NCBI RefSeq assembly: GCF_020882245.1
Contig: NC_083599.1
Coordinates: 20,098,865-20,162,864 of the forward strand
DNA length: 64,000 nucleotides
Source of the DNA: Rhopalosiphum padi
Taxonomy: Eukaryota > Arthropoda > Insecta > Hemiptera > Aphididae
Reading direction: 5' to 3'
The position numbers and the translations under genes were made by a program. Every line of letters begins with the position of its first letter. Position 1 is the stretch's first letter. Under the pieces are notes generated by a model, which did no database searches, had not been told where the DNA came from, and saw nothing but the letters and a program-made list of their open reading frames with translations. Positions 50,368-63,085 of this stretch are shown here, in pieces.

Positions 50368-52861
50368 CTATGGGAAAAAAATATTATTATTATTATTATT
50401 ATTTTAATTGGTTTTATATTTCATACAGCAAAGTTACCTCCCCAGAATATTTTAAAAATCAGTTTTCGGTTCATCAAATCATGAATATAAATTATTTTTT
50501 ATATATGTATAATAAAAAAAATACAACGTAGTATTTTTTACGCCCAAAATAAATTTAAATAACATAATTAATTAACTTTTCCAAGCTTTGTTTAACATGA
50601 CATTTAATGATTTTTAGTCGTTAGTAATATTAAAATTTAACTTTTCGAGATTGGTGTGAACGTTGATTATAATTTATTCCATTTATTTTATAGTGTCCGG
50701 ACAGTTCATTAAAACTAAAAAGTGATTATTTATATTAAAAAAAAGGAATATACAACCTTATCTAACGTTTAACGTTTATTGGTCAAATCCAAAAATCATT
50801 AAAAATTCAGATTGGTAAATGATTACTTATTTTTGGTTTGTTTTGATGTTTTGAAATTTCAAGGTTTCGTGCTCGCACTCAATATATAATTAACTAAAAT
50901 TGTTAATTTTTCTAGTATAATGTATAATGCAAGTACAATGTTGTCGTAATCGTGTTATATTTTGATTTACGGCTGTTTTGTATTGTATTATAGTGATATC
51001 AATTTAAAAGCATTTAAACATTTATATTTTTTTTAAAGGTTTGACATGCAATTATATTATTATTACACAAAACTATAAATATTACTACAATAATTTAAAA
51101 TGTATAATTTTATATGAAAAATATTGACGTTAATTAATAAAAATATTATGTTTTTTTATTACTATAAATTTAGTTTAATTTTATTACAATAAATAAAAAC
51201 CTTTTCTGAAATTATAAATGTATATAGGTATTTATATAAAATACAAACCGTGTTTGGAGAACTATAATACTGTAATACTTTATTATCCATGAAATAAAAT
51301 GTTATTGAAAAATTTCTTCTGATGAAATTTTTCTAACTTATATCCATAATATTTATTTTAAATTAAATAGGTATTTATAAAAATTACAAACAGTGTTTGG
51401 AGAACTTAATGTGCAAACTTGAAGTTTGGGGAAAAGTAATTGAAAAATGAAAAATATTGTCTTAAATCAACAGTATAAATTGGATAATTTAACAAAAAAT
51501 GTCAACAAAAGTAATGAAAATGTCTTTACAAAAAAATATAATATCGCAACAAGTTAAATAAAGGCTATTTACTTTAATAATTTTTGAACAATATAATAAA
51601 GAAAAATCCATAAAAGTTTTTAATTAAATGTTATATAATGTTGTTTTCTTTATTTTCAGATACCAATATAATAAAAATGTAATTCTGTGATATATATAGC
51701 TATATATATTATAGCTTTAGCAATACAATTTATAAACACAATTAAATAAATTTAAAAATTTCTCGAGAATAAAAATATTGAAACCATTATTCTAATAAAA
51801 ACGAGTTTCCATTATATTTCTTTTTATAACTTCTTTTAATTGAATAAAATACATTCGTTTTTAATAAAATAAAAATTTATATTATATTTTTCGTTTTTTT
51901 TGTACATATGTAAATATAGACGTCGAGAATTAGATCCCTAATGAACCTTTTTTTTTTAAAGGTATACGGTAATTGGACCATTATCATAAGTTATCATTGG
52001 GTGAATATTTTATATGATTTTTAGTTACTGAATCCGGTAATTGGATCTCTATATATTAATTTTAATTCTCGTAAAATAATATATTATTTATGAATCGCTA
52101 TACCAGTACACTCAGTACAGCGCATACAAAGCTTTGTACTTAAGCCTATATATTATCAAAACGTAAATAACTAATATTAAATAAAATTATAGAATCAGCT
52201 TCAACAATGAACATTGGTGGTCATCAAGTACAATAAATAAAAATAGCTTAAAATGTAATTATTTACAAATATTAAAAAACATTGCAATCGTATGTGGTAT
52301 GTTACAAATTATAAGATCCACTTTAATATTGTATATATAATGTCCAGGTTATATACGATTAAAATAATTGTTTTTTAATAATTTCAATGGAATTCACAAT
52401 ATCCAAGAGAGTAAATATGGCAAAATTTGTTTGCGATTGTTAAAAAAATATGTTCAGTAAAAACATACACTATTTAATTTTGTCATTAATATACTATATA
52501 ATATATTACATTTATATACATAATATACTATATAGCCATTCGTTAAAACAATATTATCAACAATTACATATAATTTATTTTATTTATGTCCGACTAAACA
52601 CTTGAATTTTACTTTACTGGAGACTATATAAAAATAGGTTCAATACGCAAATATTATGTATGTACATAATTTTTTTACTTACAGTGTACTCACACAATTG
52701 TGAGTTGGTCAAATATAATACTTAACGACCGACTCCGAAATAACAATAATACTTTTGAACTTGTTATCGACGAGTTTTTATAACTGCGTAAGTAACTACT
52801 GTAATATAGTGGGTATTTAATATTGAATTTTATCTTTTCTTTAATTGCATTACCTCTTTAT

Positions 52862-52935
52862 TCCTCAAAAAATGTTGGCCTGCGATGAAAAATGTATCTC
52901 AGATTTGGCCCACCGTAAAAAAAGCTTGGAGACCC
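52862..52935. mobile_element. Right end of a hAT-like element
   Basis: TTGGCCTGCGATG, TTTGGCCCACCG and the terminal AGCTTGGAGACCCCTG are typical of a hAT 3' end. No matching left end or target duplication was found, so it is a truncated remnant. Confidence 0.4.
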
Positions 52936-55596
52936 CTGATATAATATAATAGGTATGGTGTAATATAATGCTGTAATGGTACATAATTACTGTGTTTGTG
53001 CACACTTCTTTATAGCACATAGAGTATTGTATATTGTATATTAATACCTAACTCACGCTTGCAGTATAGAAGGCCTAATGTTGTACGAAAAATAAAAGCT
53101 AATTACCATGCAAGTCAAAATGTATACATACAAAAAAAAATGAGAACAATAAAAATATATTTATCGTGCCCGTTATAAGACACGCTGTAACTACGTGTAC
53201 GTAACATAAAAGTTAAAAAATGACCTTCGACATAACGATAACGACGTGAGTTTATCTAGAGACTGTAGTTCGTTTAATTTTTAACTGCCATAGTAATAAT
53301 ATATAATATTGGATGATACAAATATAGGTATAGACGATGTCTATTAGACAATATTTTTCATAGAGTTACGTATTATCATAATATGTATGCCATGGCTTAT
53401 AGAACCTATTATTATTTAATATTATTGATTTAACGGACAAATATATATATATATTATATTATATATTTATAGTGTGTTTTTATAATGAAGACATCATTAA
53501 ATTATAAAAAATAACCTTCGGGCCTTTTTAAAAAAAATTTATACAAACAACAAGGTTAATGGAAACAAATCTGAAATCAAACTCTAAATCATAGATAAAA
53601 GTACGTTATAAAAAAATATAGAATATAGATATACAAACATAATTATATTATTATATAGGTGACGCACATTATTAGCCAATATTACGCACGACATAGAAAA
53701 AAATAGAATGAAGCTAATAGCTTCTTTGAGTATACAAAACACCACTATATTCTGGTGCAACGTAAACATTGTCAGTATCTATACGTCTTGTAAATGTGTG
53801 TCTAAAGTGTCAAACAGTTTTGTTCGGGACACGGTTTACTTCCATCGTGGACTGGAGTATACCAAACCCCAACAAGATATAAATTGATAACATTTAAAAT
53901 ATTACTTTGACACCCCTCCCCGCCTTTTTTCAAATCTTGTTATATCTGCAGCATTTTCTGTCTTTGTCTAACTAAAAACTAATAACAAATTAGTAATAGT
54001 CAATAGATAATAATTAATAATATATATGTATTGCAAAAATCAAGTTAAACTAGATTTAATTTGTTACATTTTGGTTAAATTTTCATGTTAAGCCCATATT
54101 ATAAAATTATTTTATGAGAACATTATCTGTTCTCAGAATTTAAGTGTTAGCTATTCACATAAATTTAATTTTTAAAAATATTATTTAATATTATTCAATT
54201 TTTTTTTACTTTATTTTATTTAGAGGGTAGATAACTAAAAATATCAAACTGTGTTCGTCTAAACTGTTGTCTATAAACGTGATTCATCAGTGAAAATATA
54301 GACGACACGTTTGAAAAGAAATTATTTAATAATTTAAATTTTAAATGCGAATCTTGACTCAAGAGGGTACTTCGTACCAGTAGTATTGATTTTTAAGAAT
54401 TAGAATATAATACTATAATAATATAAAATATATACCGTTGTGTAGCTTGTGTACAACACTACAACACTATACGACAACTGGCAGCGCACATCGCACAAAT
54501 GCTTAGAGCGCAGTCGTGTCTTTATTGATTATTATTATAAAGGAGAGAGATAGTTATATACGAGTATACATCTCTATTCTTCGCGTAGATATAAAAAATA
54601 AGGTATATACTGACATTTAAAACACAATCTTTTTTATTCTTTGCGTTAAAAGTGAATAATTTTAAAAGAATGAAAAAACCATAACATTATATAATAAAAA
54701 TATACACTAAATATTTAGAATTACATTTTTAACAAAAACAACATTTTTAAATTATTTTAATACTTTATGGACTTCGCCAATAATGCAACAAAGATAATAA
54801 AAATGTGCGAGTTTAACTCTGAAGTTTCTATTATATTATTGATAAATAACTAAATTATATTAATTATGATATTATATGTGAATAATAAGATTATTTTTTT
54901 TTGTTCTGTAACTTTTTAATATAATCGATACAATATCACTATGTATTTTTATTTATTGTTATAAATTAAATATATTACACTACCAATGTATACATTTTAA
55001 AATGATTTATATTATTATTATTAATTACTATATTAGTAATATTTTTTATTCATTTACTCAATAACTACTTATTCGTTTATTCAGAATTTTGTTTCCTAAT
55101 TATAGGTTTAATATGAACAACAATGTTACATAGCCGACAAAACGGACATAAACGTACTTTTTTGCATTATCTTTCTAATCCAAAAGTCTATAATAAATAA
55201 TAATATGTAGTAAATAGTAATATACCAAATTTGCGTTTTACAAAATTATTTTTATGTTGTCATTTTAAGCATTTGAATGATTTAACAATTTTACTTATTA
55301 TTAGACTTAAAGTTAAGAACAATATCTGTGTATATAAGTTGATTTTATATTATTTGTCTATGTGTATGTAAGATACTTTAATTAAGAAATATATTGCAGA
55401 AAAATTTAAATATCATAAAAAAGTCAAAGTACAAATGCAGATATTATGTTCTTAATTTTAAATGTAATAATAAATCAATTCACTCTCTTAAAATATAAGA
55501 CCACTAACAAAACAAAATTGGTTCTACTGATTTCAAATTTGCCATATTGTCTGTGGATCAGAAAGAGAAAATAATCGATAGACGCGTATGGAGCTA

Positions 55597-56379
55597 GGTA
55601 AATTGGGTTCACAATAATTTATTAATATTTTGAAAGCGGTAGGTAAGTTGTGTCCCGGGTATGAATAGATAATAGGTAAGTTGGGTCCGGGCTATGGACC
55701 ATTGGCGCAACTAGGTCTAAAATATTAATATTTAAAACTTTATTATATATTTCTACAATAATTTAAACATAGAAAAAAACAAATTTTTTAATTTATTTTT
55801 TTGGTTTTCCATTTCTAACATTTGAAGAAGTTGACGAATGACGAATGTTTTGTAGAAATTTAATAGCCATACAACCAAATAACAAGAAAATACAGATACA
55901 GATATTTTGCGATTATAAAGTAGATAATAATACAATCTCACCTGATGCTACAATTCCCTCAAATATTTGGTCTGAATTGGCGGCTACCACAGTTCGTATA
56001 ACAAAAAGTGGTGAATCATATCATGCTGATTACACTGACGTTTTTACAGTCCTCGTCCTAATACTTTTTAATTTTACCAACGAACTATTAGTAGAACAGT
56101 CAGAGAAGAATATGAAATTACGAAGCACAAAATAAAAAAACAAAATTATACTCGATAAAGTACAACACTTAAGGGAACAAATGATAAAGTATACTATTAA
56201 TGTGATAACTCGATTTGGATTTGTTAAATCTTTATTATTTAAGTTTTTACCGAGAACGCATGATATAATAAAACCACATATATTTTAATTTATACCATGA
56301 TTATAAAATTGTACGCACTAATATTTATTCTGGGTTCCAATTTATCGAAATAAGGCCATTTTGGACCCAATTTATTAAT
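55597..56379. mobile_element. Decayed MULE-like element around the transposase relic
   Basis: Left of the relic, GGTAAATTGGGTTC (55597), GGTAAGTTGTGTCC (55642) and GGTAAGTTGGGTCC (55675) recur. To the right, GGACCCAATTTATTAAT (about 56363) is the same motif inverted. They look like terminal or subterminal repeats of the element that carried the transposase fragment. No clear 8-9 bp target duplication was found, so the outer limits are approximate. Confidence 0.4.
55845..56135 (+). pseudogene. MULE transposase C-terminal fragment
   Basis: This 96-codon frame is reminiscent of the C-terminal region of the Mutator-like transposases common in aphids. Seen: FCDYKVDNNTISPDATIPSN leading into IWSELAATTVRITKSGESYH then ADYTDVF. 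The pattern F-x-D-Y-x-V-D-N, P-x-x-I-W, R-x-T-x-x-x-E-S-Y/F-H is the MULE signature just after the catalytic domain (established pattern, recalled rather than searched). The tail LFNFTNELLVEQ and KLRSTK fits the usual ...F-x-x-x-L-x-x-x-Q segment. The catalytic DDE region is missing and no intact longer frame exists, so it is a dead fragment. It sits in carrier intron 1, flanked by motifs of the type GGTAARTTGGGTCC. Confidence 0.6.
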
Positions 56380-57685
56380 CCCGACGAGTACCTATAACGG
56401 TAACAATATCATCATTTTCATTGTGTATACCTATTACCTATATATAATACTATCATAAAAAATTATCACTTGCCCCAATGTATTCATTCCAGTACAATTA
56501 TTCGAGAGCGTTAATCCCCGATAAATGTGATCTCATCATGTTAATTTATAATAAATTTTAACAAATATTGTAAATATTTAGTGTAGCGAAAAATGTATTA
56601 GTTACACAATGATATGAGTCTTGTGTTTCTGTCATCTCTTTTTAGACTAGCAACAATACTTAGATTTTCAACTTTGAGAGAAGCTTCTGATAGAAATTTT
56701 GATTTAGTAGGTTTTTTGGTAGGTGAAAAATGATAATTTCTTACTATCCAAAAAAATAAGGAAATAAAAAAAAAGTGAAAAGGGGAAAATTTATCACGCA
56801 AAAACAATTGTTTAAAAAATCAGTATTTTTTTTTTTTAATTTAAAGATGATACTTATAAAGGTTTAAAAATTTCATATTAGCATTTAATGAATATTTTAT
56901 AATTTTTCAAATATTTTTCTGTTATTTATATACGTTTGAAATTATCCATTTTTTTAAAATCTATGTGTAATAAAAATGTTTGTCTGTGAATAAAAAAGCA
57001 TTACAATTTAATAAAAGAGCCCACATAAGTTTTAAATATCCCAACTAAAAAAAATCAAAAATGTATAGTTAAAATAATTTTATAAGCGTTTAAATTTTAA
57101 ATTTTTACATCAAACATATATTAACAACTTATATTTACTACAAATTTTTGTTAGTATTAAATATATTAATATATAATTGGAAATTGAAACATTTCATAAG
57201 GAGTTAATTTATTAAATCCTATAAAAAATATAATTTTAAAAATAGTGGTAGACTAATTTTATAGGTATTTGCAATTTTAAAATTGTTTTCATTTTTTTAT
57301 TTCAAGTGTTGATAAAAATGTTTAGACTCGGTCAATAAGCTTTTTCAAAAGAATTAAAATTTTATTAAATTCACCAAAACCACGAAAATTCGCAAATTAT
57401 TTTGTAGTTAAAAATGTAAATAATTTTGAATTTTAAAAGATAAGACTTTAAAATATGATATTAGGTGCTTCATTAGTATTTCTTACAGTAACCTTAATGT
57501 TTAAAAAATACATATGCAATTTTTTTTTATGGACATTTTGTTAAAATGTTGACGGAATTTTAAAAATATATATTTATTTTGTTTTAATATATAAATATTA
57601 CTATTTTTATACGGCAATGATTAATGATTAGGTATTAAAATAGCACAAATGTACAATAGACTTTAAAAATTAAAAATGTGTATAC

Positions 57686-57795
57686 CTATTAGTATATGAG
57701 TTGCTATTTAATACCCAAAATTCTGTCATTGACTTTAAAGATATATCTGTTTCCCTTCCAAATCTTTCTGTCACTTTTTTTCGAACAGTTTCAGC
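57686..57795 (-). other. Exon-like segment inside carrier intron 1
   Basis: A long pyrimidine tract ending TTTATTTTAG precedes 110 bp that are open in one frame, followed by donor-like AG|GTATAC. The open frame reads AETVRKKVTERFGRETDISL, then KSMTEFWVLNSNSYTNR, with balanced composition unlike its surroundings. It matches no family I recognise and does not resemble carrier helices. Its phase-0 frame does not fit after exon A: joined to the alternative GT donor of exon A (57956) it gives an immediate TGA. It could be a poison exon, an exon of another minus-strand gene, or a transposon fragment. Confidence 0.35.
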
Positions 57796-57959
57796 CTAAA
57801 ATAAAAAGAAGAAAGGATTCCATTTTTGTTCAAATGGATTTTATAATATTAAAAGAATTTGTTTTTACTTAAGTTTAAATTATGATATTCAAAATTTTAT
57901 GATTTTGCTACTTTTTAAAATGCACGGATAGATAATACGTAATAAGTTAAGTTACGTGC

Positions 57960-58214
57960 ATCGAGCGGATACAGGAATGTCTGGCCAAACACACCGGCCA
58001 CCGCCCCGGCCACGAACCTGTCACGGGCATCCAAGTGGCCATCGTTCCGGGATGCTTTCAGCTGACGTTTTGTGTAATCGTATACGCTAAACTTGATGGC
58101 GAACTCGGGTGATGATTTTAGCACGCTCAACCCGTTGCCACGCCAAAATCCGCGTAATCCCTGTCTGTTGTACACGTGTCGGGCTGCAGCTCGAAAACCA
58201 CCGACGTCGGTAAT
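57960..58214 (-). CDS. Mitochondrial carrier (SLC25, SCaMC-like), internal exon A
   Basis: This exon encodes 85 residues, the second half of carrier repeat 1 and the start of repeat 2. Seen: ITDVGGFRAAARHVYNRQGL, then GFWRGNG, then SSPEFAIKFSVYDYTKRQL, and after an acidic loop RFVAGAVAGVFGQTFLYPLD. The order matrix helix, G-W/F-x-G-N-G, P-E-x-A-I/V-K-F, then helix 3 ending in P-x-D is the SLC25 pattern; the WRGNG and PE-A-KF stretch is typical of ATP-Mg/Pi carriers (SLC25A24/25/23 type). Members sit in the mitochondrial inner membrane and exchange nucleotides for phosphate; the substrate here is inferred only. The acceptor is a long T tract followed by AAAG. The 3' edge is chosen at GAT because only that keeps frame with exon B and builds PLDTIKTR; this requires a GC donor (gcacgt). 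The exon carrying helix 1 and any EF-hands was not found in this window. Confidence 0.85.
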
Positions 58215-61200
58215 CTTTAAAAAAAACACAAAAATCATCAATATAATATATTATTATATAATTATAGTATAATAGATTATAGATACACACTATACAGTAT
58301 ACAGTATACAAACATAATTGGAAAATTTCTGTCATTATAAATTTAAACTCATATTTCCGCGATATTAATAATAAATTAATAATATATACCTACTCCATAG
58401 TATTAATGTATTTAGTATAAATTTATTATTTATACCTAAATATATAGATATGGATATATTATGATATTATTGATATTATCTACGAGTTCGTTCAAGATGA
58501 AATAAAATATTAATAAATAAATTATTCGACCTAGGTGTTACCCTGAAGCCTGACTACATGTTTTTACATTGGTTTAGATAAATGCGAAATATTTATGAAT
58601 AAAACTCCATTTTTTATCAAATGTATTTTGTATCTGCAATCATGAGCTGATGAGTCATGAGTTTACTTTTATATATATAAAAAAGTAATATGATGCACAT
58701 CGAGTTATCTTTTGCAAATAAATCGTTTATATTATGCTGATTGATTGCATAAAATTGCAATTAATGAAATGTACCGTATTTAAGAATATAACTGATACTA
58801 ATGAATACACTTACTAAAGCAATTCGAGGACGGATAAATTTAATGTTTACCCATGGTGAATATATATATATATATATGTGTGTATGTGTGTGTATGTACA
58901 TTGATACACTATAGTACTATACAGAATTATATATAAAATAATTAATGTGGAGCCATTCGTACCTACTATTTTTTTTTTATTTTGTGCTAATGGATTTCAA
59001 AATTTTCAAAAGTCCATCACCTGTCACGAAAATATTATTATTTGTAATTTTATTTTTATCATTGTTATCACGAAGTCACTATTATACAATTATATTTTCC
59101 TATATTGAAGAACCAAAGAAAAATTAGTTATGGTATTATAATAGGTACCGCCGTATCGGGAAATAGTCCAAAAAACCCGTGATCGATGAAAGAAAAAAAA
59201 AATACTATTCGAGGAAGTAATAACTGCTGCACAGTGTTTAATATTGCATAACGAATTTTATTGTAGTACATTGATTATACATGTTTAAAGTATATATAAT
59301 GCTTTATAGTTAAAACAAATTAAGTATAATAAGTTCAAATATAGGTACTAATATTCAAATACTTTTTTTATGCCATCACCTTTTGACGCAATAAAAATAC
59401 TTAAATTTTCCACTATAGGAATGGTTTCAGATAGAAAAATTGATGTTTAGGGTACTTCGGAGGATTAAATGTAAAAAGTTCCCATTACTTTTCAAAAAAA
59501 TCATAAAAAACATAACTAATATTCAACACAAACAATTTTGTTTGGTCGTACTATAAAAATATTAACTATAGGTACTTGATATTTTCATCAAATATTTATA
59601 TTATCATTTTTATATGCTCATAAACAAATTTTCAAAACGTTTTAACTTTTTTTATTTTTTTATTTTTTTAATAAAAATTTTGAAAAAAAATGTATTATGC
59701 GTTTAATTAATATAATAAAACGTCTACAATATAGTAAATTTTAATGTAACACGTCTCAAATATTTTGTACCCATAAATATATTATATGAATAATAATAAA
59801 TTAATATTTATAAAACATGTTTGGAAATGTTCCGTTGTAGTTTCTACGTATACTTATTTCATACTATCCATATAGTATTGTGGTCGTTTACACAGGTACC
59901 TAACGTCAATTCTGTATGCCCATTTTACTTAGATATTATTAGGTAGATAATACTTGAATGTAAAATGTGAATGCGTGATTAGTTGATGTTAATATATTTA
60001 GTCATTGACAATAATTTATACATGAATGTTTAATAAGATTATTCCTATATTGTAATACTGTTTTGAATAATTTATATATTCATATTTTATAAATTGTGTC
60101 ATTTTATCGTAGTAAAGGTTATAATATCAAACTTAATAGCCAATAAGTATACCTACGGAATACGGATATCATAATAATATGAGCTAATATAAATATTAAA
60201 ATGTTTCTATAACAAGTATGCTAATCAATATTTATAATTCCCGTTTATTTCTTAAATGTATGACCCGAAACTACGAAGGATATACTGTAGGGCAAGTAAT
60301 AAACTTTTTATGATAAGACGAATGCAATTTATTTTGAATAGTATAGTTATCAGTAACTACACATAAATCAACTGACAACCATTAATATTCATTATTTTTA
60401 TACATTCTTATTAGTTTTAAGTATTATAACGAATACTATAATCGTAAGGCCGTAAGGGCCTAATAGTACCCTATCATCTAATATGAGCACATGAGTAACT
60501 CATAAAGTCATAACATAACGTCTCGAAAAAAGTAAACAAAAATTGCACCATAAAAGATTAAAGATACAATTCGCGCATTTTAATCAGGAACTCTTAATAA
60601 TAACTAATTATTAAATAAATAACAAATTTATTATATAATTTATTATTTGTTGATGTATACTTATTAGTTATCGTTTATAATACTGTATCTAATCAAGTAC
60701 TTTATATGAGCTTGGTAAATCCAGAACATTTCGAAACTAAATTAATATCATATATAGGATATGGGTACATAAATATAATACAATAGATTAGTATAGAGTG
60801 TAGACTATAGAGGCCGAGTTTTTATTTATTGTGATGTTGATAAACAATAACTTGCTTATTATTGCTGAACAATCAGAAATAGGAAAAAATCCATTCATTA
60901 TCGTAGTTTATAATTACGTAATACATTACTAGTAAATCGAAAAATAATATCAAAGCCAAGGACACCTTATAAGTCATATACCATGGATAACGCCTGAAAA
61001 TGAAAAAATTCTACCATTTATCCTATATAGTGGGACGCAATTCATGTATACTTATTTTGTGAGACGCAACTCATGTTCTCTCTATATAACTGTGGTAGAA
61101 ATAAGTAGGCAGGTGTAGGTCTATTGTAGTATTAATTCAAACAATAAATTAAATATAACAGCAAGACAATGTATGAAATAAAACGTATAACATTACACCC

Positions 61201-62030
61201 CGAATCCATTAACATAAATAAAACCTGCCAAGACAAAGAAAACAAGTAGGTAATCCCTATTATAGGTTATATAATATAAAATATAATGAATAACGATATA
61301 TCCCCCTCGAGGCCTCAACATATATTTTTTTACCTGAATACTTCAATTGTTTTGGAATTCAAATTAAGATAAAGGTATTTTATTCTATTTATAATGCATA
61401 AATAATAAATATTTTAGGTTTATTTCTGAAACTATTATATTATTTACTATCAATGGCAGGTTCAGGGAAGACACAGGCACACGTGCCCCCCTATTAATGG
61501 ACAACAGAAACTTTTTCAAATTAAATAAATTCCTATATAATAGTTGGACAGTTGGTGTTGAAGCTTTTTTTATATATTTTATTCGTATACTACTTTAATA
61601 TATAATTTATAATTAATTCGCTGAAAATATAAATAATGTAGTGCCTCCTTAAAAAAAAATGTGGATCCGCCGCTGATTAGTATGGGCTTAATACGTTTGA
61701 GCACATAATTTACGTAATTTATCTGAAAATTTTAAACACATTTAGAAGCAAAACTTTATTAATAATTTAAAAATAAATATGGTTGTAAGAAAAATAATAT
61801 ATAAATTAAGAAAAATATATCTATTGTCCTATTGAAGATAAATTAAAGCATATACAAACAATTTGAAAAAATTATAACATTGTAAAAAAACGTAGACAAG
61901 AAAAAAAAATTATTATTATTATTATTATTATAAATAGAAAGTATTAAAAATTTAATTACATAAAAAAGATACATTTTCATAACACAAACTAGTCATAATA
62001 ACACACATAAAAATTCACTTTTGCATACTA
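58215..62030. other. DNA upstream of carrier exon A, no exon recognised
   Basis: AT-rich, with a TA/TG microsatellite at 58860-58896. The missing carrier exons (helix 1, possible EF-hands) were looked for on the minus strand and not seen. Short direct repeats GGGACGCAATTCATG / GAGACGCAACTCATG occur at about 61032 and 61063. Confidence 0.45.
61452..61677. mobile_element. Possible worn hAT-like MITE
   Basis: The right end CATGTGGATCCGCCGCTG-like (TGTGGATCCGCCGCTG) and left CAATGGCAGGTTCAGGG are roughly inverse. The flanks TTTACTAT and ATTAGTAT are only similar. The GGATCCGCCGCTG end is a familiar insect transposon terminus, but this copy is decayed. Confidence 0.35.
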
Positions 62031-62032
62031 TA

Positions 62033-62216
62033 CAGTAGAATCCGCTTCATTGGGAGACATTGGGCGGTGACCTATTTGTCCCCATTATGGCATTATCCGA
62101 CTGTCCCGATTAACTGAATTACTAAAAAACCAATACATTCGTTTGGGACTGTGCAATCTGTCCCTATTAAGCGGTTGTCCCCTTTATGTAGTATCTAAAA
62201 TAAGCGGATTCTATTG
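62033..62216. mobile_element. Pogo/Tc1-like MITE, 184 bp, TA-flanked
   Basis: The left end CAGTAGAATCCGCTT and right end AAGCGGATTCTATTG are nearly perfect inverse copies, directly flanked by TA at 62031-62032 and 62217-62218. Inside, GTCCCGATTAACTG and GTCCCTATTAAGCGG are subterminal repeats. No coding content. Confidence 0.8.
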
Positions 62217-62219
62217 TAC

Positions 62220-63020
62220 ATTGTTTTTTAACAGCATAATATTCGCCATTCATTATTGTATAAAGGACATAATTACAGTAAATTATTATATCAGAGTACC
62301 TATATTATTTTAAATATATTCACGCTAATTATCAATAGTTGCTATGACAATATAAAATATCAATCATATCAAATGTCAATTGGCCGGGATCATATTACAT
62401 CGTCATGAAATAATTACGTTATGCATGTGTATCTAATTTTATTTATTTGTCCTTAATTAATATATATTATAACTGAAATAGACGAATGTCATATAAAGTT
62501 AAGAATACTGAATTCAATGTTTATCAGTTTATAAATGCGAATTGAGGCAGAATGTTTAATTTCAAATTTATTGTTTGTATATTGTATATTTTTTTTTTAA
62601 ACTCCATAAATTAATTTTTTTAATTATATTAATATTGCACTTTGAAAATCAAAACATAAATATTAATTAAAAATTCTCCTTTATATTGTAGTATTAGGCA
62701 TAATAACCGCATGTAATTATTTAAATATGTATTTAAAAAAGGTTTTAAAGCCGTGGTGGATTGTAATATTTTCAACTTAGAAATCGGTTTTATAATATAA
62801 CTAATTTGCATTTTTTCATATTGTCAACAATATTAAAACAGTTATATTTATAATATATCAGACCAGTATAAATACGTAAAATTACTATACTATGTAATAT
62901 TAACGACGAATCTTGTAAAAACGTAAGTAATAGTTAAATATATATTTTTGTAGTATTTGTACTATATTCTTTTTTTGTAGAGTGACTAGTGACCTAATAA
63001 TACAAACTAACTGTGTATAG
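62220..63020. other. AT-rich DNA, no gene seen
   Basis: Dense stops and no repeats recognised; the frames at 62629 and 62900 are unconvincing. Confidence 0.5.
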
Positions 63021-63085
63021 TATAAATTATTCTGTATCAACATTATAACTAGTCTTCGGTAAAACGTTATATTATTGTTTTGTGT

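Larger units (their letters stand above)
50368..57959 (-). other. Carrier intron 1 (about 7.6 kb, GC-AG)
   Basis: This gap between exons A and B is AT-rich. It contains the MULE transposase relic near 55.8-56.1 kb with related terminal motifs, a hAT end at 52862-52935, an AT-rich dispersed-repeat-like tract (about 56.8-57.56 kb), and an exon-like segment at 57686-57795. No other coding region was recognised. The intron starts gcacgt and ends cccatag in transcript sense. Confidence 0.6.

Noticed and set aside
52862..52935. Complete hAT element ending at 52935
   Set aside because: No left terminal repeat reading CAGGGGTCTCCAAGC was found upstream, so only a truncated end is reported.
57956..58214. 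Carrier exon A ending at the GT donor after GCAC
   Set aside because: It leaves phase 1, which puts exon B out of frame (HYKN...) and breaks the carrier signature; kept only as a possible alternative splice.
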